A stretch of 42,608 nt of DNA from contig JABWBN010000009.1 of assembly GCA_013360485.1 (NCBI GenBank), positions 1-42,608 on the forward strand. Reading direction: 5' to 3'. The position numbers and the translations under genes are program-made. Shown one piece after another: positions 32,804-42,608 of the stretch; position 1 is the stretch's first letter; each line of letters starts with the position of its first letter. Below the pieces are notes generated by a model. It did no database searches and had not been told where the DNA came from. It was given only the letters and a program-made list of their open reading frames with translations. The DNA comes from Burkholderiaceae bacterium. GTDB taxonomy: Bacteria; Pseudomonadota; Gammaproteobacteria; Burkholderiales; Burkholderiaceae_C.

Positions 32804-34105
32804 TCAGCCCGACATGCGGTGCGGCAACCACGTCACGATCTGCGGAAAGGTCCAGACGAGCAGCACCGCTGCGGCCATCAACAGGAAGAACGGGAGCGTC
32901 ACCCGCGCGATCCAGCCGATCTCGCGCCGGGTCATGCCCTGCAACACGAACAGGTTGAAACCGATCGGCGGGGTGATCTGGGCCATCTCGACCACCAACA
33001 CGACGAAGATGCCAAACCAGAGCGGATCGATCCCGGCCTTCTGCACCGTGGGCAGGATCACGCCCATGGTGAGCACGACCATCGAGATGCCATCGAGAAA
33101 GCAGCCGAGCACGATGTAGAACGCGGCGAGGATGACGATCAGGCCCAAGGGCGACAAACCCAGCGAGCCTATCCATTCGGCCAAGTGCCGGGGCAGGCCG
33201 ATGTAGCCCATCGCCAGCGTGAGGAACGACGCGCCGGCCAGGATCAGCGCAATCATGCAGTACAGGCGTGTGCCGCCCATCAGCGAGTCGCGGAACGTGC
33301 GCCAGTCCAGCGATCCCTGCGCCGCGGACAAGGCCAGCGCTCCGACCACCCCCACCGCGGCAGCCTCGGTGGCAGTGGCCACCCCGCCATAGATGGAGCC
33401 GAGCACGCCCGCGATGAGCAGCACCACCGGGATCAGGTGCCGCGATTCATGCAGCTTGTGCTTCAACGATTGCGGCGGATCGGCTGCCGGCACGCGCCTC
33501 GGGTGCAACAGGGCCCACAGCATGAGGTAACCCGAAAACAGCGCCGCGAGCAGCAGCCCCGGAAACACCCCAGCCATGAACAGCTGCGCAATCGAGACAT
33601 CGGCGGTGACACCATAGACGATCATGATGATCGAGGGCGGTATCAGCAGCCCCAGCGTACCGGCTCCGGCCAGCGAGCCGATGGTGATGTCTTCGGGGTA
33701 GCCGCGCCGGGCGAGTTCGGGCAACGTCATCTTGCCGATGGTGGCGCAGGTGGCCGCACTGGAGCCGGACACTGCGGCGAAGATGGCGCAGCCGATCACG
33801 TTGGTGTGCAGCAACCGTCCGGGCAGCCATTGCATCCAGGGTGCCAGTCCGCGGAACATGTCCTGCGACAGGCGCGTGCGGAACAGGATCTCGCCCATCC
33901 AGACGAACAGCGGCAGCGCGGTGAGTGTCCAGCTCGACGCCGAACCCCAGACCGTGACCGCCATGGCGTCGCCTGCCGGCCGTGCGCTGAACAGCTGCAT
34001 GCCGATCCAGGCCACACCCGACAGCGTGAGCCCGATCCACACGCCGCTGCCCAGGATGAGGAACAGCGCCACGATGAGCAGAGCAGTGATCGACAGGTCG
34101 CTCAT
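32804..34105 (-). CDS. dctM: TRAP transporter large permease, DctM type
   Basis: The 433-residue membrane protein has about twelve hydrophobic segments and DctM motifs such as AVSGSSAATCATIG, GSLAGAGTLGLLIPPSIIMIVYG and VEMAQITPPIGFNLFVLQG. It is the sodium-coupled channel of a tripartite ATP-independent importer. It starts 3 bp after the small permease gene, and the order on the minus strand is dctP, dctQ, dctM. The 120 bp that separate it from the next gene hold no obvious terminator. Substrate is discussed under the binding protein. Confidence 0.94.
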   Translation of the reverse strand: MSDLSITALLIVALFLILGSGVWIGLTLSGVAWIGMQLFSARPAGDAMAVTVWGSASSWTLTALPLFVWMGEILFRTRLSQDMFRGLAPWMQWLPGRLLHTNVIGCAIFAAVSGSSAATCATIGKMTLPELARRGYPEDITIGSLAGAGTLGLLIPPSIIMIVYGVTADVSIAQLFMAGVFPGLLLAALFSGYLMLWALLHPRRVPAADPPQSLKHKLHESRHLIPVVLLIAGVLGSIYGGVATATEAAAVGVVGALALSAAQGSLDWRTFRDSLMGGTRLYCMIALILAGASFLTLAMGYIGLPRHLAEWIGSLGLSPLGLIVILAAFYIVLGCFLDGISMVVLTMGVILPTVQKAGIDPLWFGIFVVLVVEMAQITPPIGFNLFVLQGMTRREIGWIARVTLPFFLLMAAAVLLVWTFPQIVTWLPHRMSG

Positions 34106-34108
34106 GGG

Positions 34109-34660
34109 CTACTCGTTGTGCGACGTCTGCGCATGGCCTTCGTCGGTGCGCCGGCCTTGCCACTCGAGCACCAGCTCGTCGGCGAACGCGACGAGCAACA
34201 CCAATGTGCCCGCGGCCATGGCGAGCTGGGGAATCCAAAGCGGGGTGGCATCACTGGCGGTGGACACGTCATGCATCACGTGCGACTGCCACACCAGCCG
34301 CATGCTGTAGAACGCGAACAGCCCGGCCAGCACAGTGGCCGCTGCCAGCGCCCACAGCTCCAGTGCCCGACGCACCCGCCCGTGCAGCGCCCCGAGTATC
34401 AGGGTGACGCGGATGTGCTCGCCCCGCTTGAGCGTGTGGGCCAGCGCCAGGAAGCCGGCGCCGGCCATCAGGTAGCCGGCATAGGCGTCCGTGCCGGGCA
34501 CGTGGAAGGCCAGCTGCCGGCTGACGATGGACAGCAGCACCATCGCCAGCAGCGCCACCATGCACAGCGCGGCCAGCCATGCGCTGATGTCGTACAGCGC
34601 GTCGAGCGCGCGACGCAGACCGCCGGGCGGCGGCGCCTGAGCGTCGACTCCCGCAGTCAC
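34109..34660 (-). CDS. dctQ: TRAP transporter small permease, DctQ type
   Basis: The 183-residue protein has four membrane segments and the DctQ pattern VLLSIVSRQLAFHVPGTDAY then LAHTLKRGEHIRVTLI. It partners DctM. The chosen start is the GTG at 34660, which overlaps the dctP stop by 4 bp (GTGA); the longer frame to 34717 would overlap dctP by about 60 bp and adds an Arg-rich extension without family support. Confidence 0.88.
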   Translation of the reverse strand: MTAGVDAQAPPPGGLRRALDALYDISAWLAALCMVALLAMVLLSIVSRQLAFHVPGTDAYAGYLMAGAGFLALAHTLKRGEHIRVTLILGALHGRVRRALELWALAAATVLAGLFAFYSMRLVWQSHVMHDVSTASDATPLWIPQLAMAAGTLVLLVAFADELVLEWQGRRTDEGHAQTSHNE

Positions 34661-35631
34661 TTGGCTCGGTAGGCGTCGACCAGCTGCTTGCCCTCGGGGC
34701 CGGCCTTGTCGAGCCACTCCTTGAGCATGGTGTCACCCACCTTCTTCAGGTCTGCCTTGAGCTGGGGTGCGGGCGGTGCGATGGTCATGCCGGCCTTCTT
34801 GAGCAGGTCGATGTACTCGCCGTTCTTCTGCTTGGAAAGCGCCCAGCCGCGCGTCTCGGCATCGGCCGCCGCCTTCAGCAGCGCCGCCTGCGTCGGCTTG
34901 TCCAGCGCATCGTAGGCGGCCTTGTTCATGATCACCGCGTTCTTGGGCAGCCAGGCCTGGGTGTCGACCCAGTACTTGATGTGCTCGTAGGTCTTGGTGT
35001 CGTAGCCGGTTGCCCCAGAGGACATGTAGCTTTCGACCACGCCAGTGGCCATGGCCTGCGACAGCTCGGCAGCCTGAACGGTGACCGGCTGTGCACCCAC
35101 CAACTCGGCAATGCGCGCAGTGGCGGGGCTGTAGGCGCGCCACTTGATCCCCTTGAGGTCAGCCGCCGATGTGATGGGCTTCTTGACGTAGATGCCCTGC
35201 GGCGGCCAGGGCACGGCGTAGAGCAGCATCATGCCCTGGTCGCCGAGCTTCTTCTCGAGCAGCGGCTTCTGCGCCTTGTACAGCTTGGCCGAATCGTCAT
35301 AGCTGTCGGCCAGGAACGGCAAGCCATCGGCACCGAAGACCTGCCACTCGTTCTGGAAGTTCGCGAGCAGGATCTCGCCCAACTGCGCCTGCCCGCCCTG
35401 CACAGCGCGCTTGATCTCGGGCGCCTTGAACAGCGATGCATTGGCGTGCACGGTGATCTTGAGCTTGCCGCCGGTGGCCTTGTCCACGTCGCCAGCGAAC
35501 TGCACCAGGTTCTCGGTGTGGAAGTTGGTGGCCGGGTAGGCGGCGGGCAGGTCCCATTTGGTCTGGGCTGCGGCGGCCTGGACAAGGCCCAGGCAAAGGG
35601 CGGACGTGAGGAGGGCGCGGTCGAATCTCAT
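34657..35631 (-). CDS. dctP: TRAP transporter substrate-binding protein, DctP type
   Basis: The 324-residue periplasmic protein begins MRFDRALLTSALCLGLVQAAAAQ, a clear signal peptide cleaved near residue 23. DctP-type sequence follows (KWDLPAAYPATNFHTENL, then GIKWRAYSPATARIAELVGA, with the conserved Arg that binds the ligand carboxylate). The ATG at 35631 has AGGAG 8 nt upstream; the frame upstream to 35724 is not used. The operon is divergent from the MarR-like regulator and fused hydantoinase genes, so a carboxylate related to 5-oxoproline or hydantoins is a reasonable guess for the ligand. Confidence 0.93.
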   Translation of the reverse strand: MRFDRALLTSALCLGLVQAAAAQTKWDLPAAYPATNFHTENLVQFAGDVDKATGGKLKITVHANASLFKAPEIKRAVQGGQAQLGEILLANFQNEWQVFGADGLPFLADSYDDSAKLYKAQKPLLEKKLGDQGMMLLYAVPWPPQGIYVKKPITSAADLKGIKWRAYSPATARIAELVGAQPVTVQAAELSQAMATGVVESYMSSGATGYDTKTYEHIKYWVDTQAWLPKNAVIMNKAAYDALDKPTQAALLKAAADAETRGWALSKQKNGEYIDLLKKAGMTIAPPAPQLKADLKKVGDTMLKEWLDKAGPEGKQLVDAYRAK

Positions 35632-35728
35632 GGGTGGGCTCCTGCGTGTGATCGGGTCAGGCGGCGTAGTGCACGCGGTACCGGGTGTCTCGTAGGCCGA
35701 AGGGATCGAAGCTGCCGAGAACACTTGC

Positions 35729-35758
35729 AGTCTATGGATGATTCAAATAAATTGCCAA
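35729..35758 (-). promoter_or_regulatory. Predicted promoter of the dctPQM operon
   Basis: Read on the minus strand, TTGGCA (35753-35758) and TAGACT (35729-35734) are separated by 18 bp in an AT-rich patch that also holds the promoter region of the divergent regulator gene. A single bound regulator could cover both. Pattern match only. Confidence 0.4.
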
Positions 35759-35788
35759 TAATTCTTCAATGATTTGGTGTAATCCCTG

Positions 35789-36348
35789 ATGCCTGCGAAG
35801 TCGAAGCCGAAAGCAGCCACACCGGCTGCCTCCCCCGCGCGCGATGTCGGCGCGCGCAGTGCACCCATCGTGTCGTCGTCGCACCTCGTGTCACCGCGAA
35901 GCACTGAGCTTTCGGAACTGGAATTCGGGCTTATCGTGGCTTGGAACGCGTTTTCGCGTTGGGCCGTGCGCTGCATGGCCGCCGCCGGGTGCCCTGATCT
36001 GACCATCACCGACGTTCTGGTTCTGCACCACCTGCAGCATCGTGCGCGCAACAAGAAGCTGGCGGACATCTGCTTCGTGCTGAACTACGAGGACACGCAT
36101 GTCGTGGGTTATTCCCTGAAGAAGCTGCTTGCTGCCGGGTTGGTGCTTGCCGAGCGCCAGGGCAAGGAGGTGTTCTACAGCCCGACGCTGGAAGGCGAAG
36201 CTCACGTGCAGCGATATCGTGAAATTCGCGAGGCCTGCCTGGTGGACAACCTGATGGCCGATCACAACACGGACATCGGATCTCTTGCGCGTTTGATGCG
36301 CACGATGTCTGGCCTCTATGACCAGGCTGCCCGTGCAGCGAGCTCGCT

Positions 36349-36352
<4 letters not shown>
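35789..36352 (+). CDS. MarR-like winged-helix regulator
   Basis: The 187-residue protein has a basic, Ala/Pro-rich start of about 40 residues and then a winged-helix core: [40 protein letters not shown] as recognition region, and [20 protein letters not shown] as wing. No Shine-Dalgarno sequence precedes the ATG, and a possible -10 box (TGTAAT, 35778-35783) lies only 5 bp before it, so the mRNA may be leaderless or the true start may be downstream. It overlaps the hydantoinase gene by 4 bp (GTGA) and is divergent from dctPQM, so it probably controls both. Confidence 0.8.
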
Positions 36353-40106
<3,754 letters not shown>

Positions 40107-40134
<28 letters not shown>

Positions 40135-42338
40135 AACGAGCGGCCCTGACCCGGCACGGCGATGCCCCAGGGCACTCCGTTCATGCTCATCGTCGTGCCC
40201 TGGCCGATGTAAACGCCGCCCGTGGGCAGCGCGTAGTGCTTGTCGAGCAGGTTATCGATACCGGCATCGATGCGCACCTGCCCCCAGGTGTAGCCACCGC
40301 GCAGGTTCAGCAACGTGTAGGCGGGCGTGGTGATCTCGTTGCGCACCTCGTTGACACGGCTCTTGCGCGCCACTGCCACCGCCTCCAGTGCACCCTGCCA
40401 GGCGCCACGCTGATGGTTCAGGGCCACGCGCAGGTTCGCGGGCATCACCTGGTACAGGTCGTCGCCGGTGTCGCGGTTGGTGCCGCGGGTCAGGTTCAGC
40501 ACGCCTTCCACGCTCCAGGCGCCCCAGGGCAGGGTGGGCAGCGCTGCGCGCGCCGACAGGTCCAGGCCGGTCAGCCGGGCCGACTGGTTGGCGTAGCCCA
40601 GCACGTTGAACTTGTTGGCCACCCAGCCGCTGCGCTTGACGGCATCGATGTAGTCGTGCACCTCGGTCAGGTACGGGCTGGCACGCACGCTCCAGGCCCG
40701 GTCGGCCGCGTGCCAGTCCAGCGTGGCCGATACGGTGTGCGCCGCCTCGGGCTTCAGGTCGGGGTTGCCGACATAGCCATTGCCGTCGCCGACGAAGTTG
40801 TTCATCGTCGCCGCCATCGGCCACGACGACCAGGTGTAGCGTTCGTACAGGTTGGGCGAGCGCACCTTGCGCGCGAGGCCGGCTTCGATCTCCAGCGCGG
40901 CCGATGCTGTGTGTCGTGCAATCAATGCGAAGTCGAGGTGGTGGTCGGTGCGCTCGCGCGACAGCGCATTGAACGCGCCGGATTCTGTGAGTTGCCCGCC
41001 CATGGCGCCGCTGGCCGTGCTGTAGCCGTGCACGGCCCCGGCGTCGGTGCGTACCTGTTCGGCGCGCACGCCGGCATTCCAGCTCCAGGCCGCGCTGGGC
41101 CGAGCGAGCCACTCGCCGTACAGCACGCCGCGGTCACGGCGGCCGTCGCGGATGTTCTCGAAGGTGCCCGGCCCCATGCCGCCACCCGAGGGTGGCCACC
41201 AGTCGTTCAGGCGATAGGACAGCCACTCCGCTCCCAGGCGCAGCGTGTCGGTCGCGCCCATGGCGATGTCGGCGCGCGTCGTGACCCCGCGGTGGTGGCT
41301 CTCCGTATGCATCGGCATGCCGGCGGCGCAGGTGCCGGCGGGGTCGCCGGCGTAGCGGATCGGGTCGCACGGCGAGCCCGAGCCGGAGTTCTTGCCATAC
41401 CAGTAGCGCTTGTCCGCACCGAAGTCCATGGTGTGCTCCACGTCTTCCTGGAACACGCGGGCTTCGACGCTGCCCCAGTCCTGGCGGCTGGCCATCCGCA
41501 ACTGAGCGCGTACCTGACGGTTGCCCAGCATGTCCATGCGCTGGTTCGGGTAGAGCTGTTCCGGCACGTCCTGGTAGCCCAGGCGCGCCTCCACCAGCAT
41601 GCGCTCGCTGCGGTGTGCCAGCGCGAGCGTGTGGTTGCGCGTGTCGTAGGCGGTCGATCCCACTTCGTCCAGCGGCAGCACATGGCCGGCGCGACCGGTT
41701 TCGCTCACGGTTTTGAACGCCTGTGCGGCGCGGATGTTGTCGGCGCTGGCCATGGCGCCGCTGTAGCTGAGCGCCAGCGTGTCGGTGGCCAGGTTTGCCC
41801 GCGCGTGGACGCCCGTGGCCCGCGCGTTGCTGCGCGCGTGGGCACCGATCTCGCCGCGGCTTTGCATGGCCTGCCCGGCTGGCGCGAACTCGGGGTCGGC
41901 CGTGCGCGCGACGATCGTCCCGGCAATGCTGTCGCCGCCAGCGCTCACCGGCGCAATTCCCGCGTAGACCTCGAGGGTGGCCACCGCGCTGGGGTCGAGG
42001 TAGGACAGCGGCGGGTTCATGTGGTTCGGGCACGAGGCGATGAGATCCAGGCCGTCGATGCTGATGCGGATGCGGTCGCCGGCCATGCCGTGCAGTGCCG
42101 GCAGGCTGGAGGCGCCGCCGGCCCCCTGCAGCGAGATGCCGGGCACGCTGCGCAGCAGCGACGCGGTGTCGCCCTGGGCGGCACGCAGGGCCTTCAGTGC
42201 ATCGGCGTCGAGCGTCAACGGCGCGCCTGCACCGGCCTGGCGTTGGCCGGAAACGACCACAGTTCCCGCTGTGGGGCTTTGGGCCATGGCGGCACCGGTC
42301 GTCAGCAGCAGGGTTGCCAGTGCGATCGGCAGGTGCAT
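40107..42338 (-). CDS. TonB-dependent receptor, OprC/NosA-like (copper) type
   Basis: The predicted outer-membrane receptor has 743 residues from the ATG at 42338, which begins the signal peptide [20 protein letters not shown]; an ATG at 42404 would add 22 residues. A plug domain (about 40-155, with [20 protein letters not shown]) precedes a 22-strand barrel ending in aromatic [10 protein letters not shown], as outer-membrane proteins do. The plug holds CPNHM (Cys103, Met107) and the barrel EHTMDFG (His302, Met304), matching the CxxxM and HxM copper-binding pairs described for OprC of Pseudomonas aeruginosa. Copper uptake is therefore predicted. It converges with and overlaps the hydantoinase gene by 28 bp. 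Confidence 0.85.
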
Positions 42339-42433
42339 GCTGCCCGATCGTGCGGTTGGTGGCGTGAGATGCGGCGCAAAGGCGTGGATGGTCAAGGTTT
42401 GCATGGTGTCGTCAGTTGAGTGAGGAGCGGCAT

Positions 42434-42473
42434 GCCGCGGCCGGCTGCGACGACAGTCGCAGCCGGCCGCGGC
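42434..42473. promoter_or_regulatory. 18-bp perfect hairpin in the leader of the TonB receptor gene
   Basis: Arms GCCGCGGCCGGCTGCGAC (42434-42451) and GTCGCAGCCGGCCGCGGC (42456-42473) are perfectly complementary around GACA. On the receptor strand it lies about 30 nt before the ATG at 42404 and about 95 nt before the preferred start. No T tract follows. It could control the receptor mRNA, or terminate a gene beyond the window. Confidence 0.7.
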
Positions 42474-42608
42474 TGAACGAGAACGTGCCCGGACTGCGCG
42501 CTGAGGGGCGCAGGTGCCGGGCTACTGGGGCGATGCCTGTGGACAGCGACCTGCCCGGGGGGGGCAGGACCGCGGGGTCAGGCGTGGGGCGAGGGTGGAC
42601 CGCGCGCC
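42474..42608. other. Non-coding end of window
   Basis: No supported gene is seen. A small hairpin with CCTGCCC (42550-42556) and GGGCAGG (42562-42568) encloses part of a run of eight G. No cobalamin riboswitch core was recognised. The receptor promoter should lie here or further right. Confidence 0.35.

Noticed and set aside
42405-42608. Cobalamin riboswitch upstream of the TonB receptor
   Set aside because: The conserved core elements expected for that riboswitch were not found; only simple hairpins are present.

Overview
The window is a GC-rich, densely coded chromosomal segment that looks like a betaproteobacterium of the order Burkholderiales. The evidence is the SPOR-cvpA-purF order, gltX next to tRNA genes, the Rieske-xseB-ispA-dxs-folE2 neighbourhood, and a paaABCDE operon controlled by a TetR-type regulator. 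Genus cannot be fixed from sequence alone. No phage, transposase or CRISPR array was seen; most of the region reads as native chromosome.

Layout. (1) 1-4173, housekeeping: the end of a SPOR protein, cvpA, purF, gltX, then tRNA-Ala(GGC) and tRNA-Glu(TTC) closed by a hairpin terminator. (2) 4181-6458: a 30-bp tandem repeat at the 3' end of a Crp/Fnr-type regulator gene, divergent from an unusual regulator made of two TetR units in one chain. (3) 6609-15496: an operon-like run of crotonase, feruloyl-CoA-synthase-type ligase, short-chain dehydrogenase, substrate-binding protein, LivH, a LivM-LivG fusion, LivF and a MarR regulator. (4) 15678-23107: paaI, paaK, paaABCDE, a TetR regulator (PaaR-like) and a second substrate-binding protein. 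(5) 23249-28577: a Rieske oxygenase (minus strand), then xseB, ispA, dxs and folE2. (6) 28646-32683: a degenerate EgtB/SUMF1-type protein, a long hairpin, an orphan NarL-type response regulator and a GspE-like protein with damaged ATPase motifs. (7) 32804-40134: a TRAP transporter (dctMQP, minus strand) divergent from a MarR-like regulator and a fused hydantoinase/5-oxoprolinase. (8) 40107-42338: a TonB-dependent receptor with copper-receptor-type motifs, preceded by a strong hairpin.

How the genes fit together. Regions 3 and 4 form one aromatic-acid catabolic block. An ABC importer of the branched-chain amino acid (HAAT) type, with two separate binding proteins, probably imports aryl-carboxylates. 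The ligase, crotonase and dehydrogenase would activate and shorten aryl-alkanoate or aryl-propenoate side chains. PaaK and PaaABCDE activate phenylacetate and epoxidise phenylacetyl-CoA. Nearly identical palindromic operators before livH and before paaI suggest that one TetR protein (21309-21962) controls both import and ring attack. Ring-opening and later genes (paaZ, paaG, paaF, paaH, paaJ) are not in this window.

The most unusual items are two apparent pseudoenzymes side by side (EgtB-like with two of three iron-ligand histidines replaced; GspE-like with Walker A Lys replaced by Arg and the His box lost), the shared operators, the two-unit TetR regulator, the tandem repeat that copies a gene's stop-codon region, and the 26-bp hairpin that begins exactly at a stop codon.
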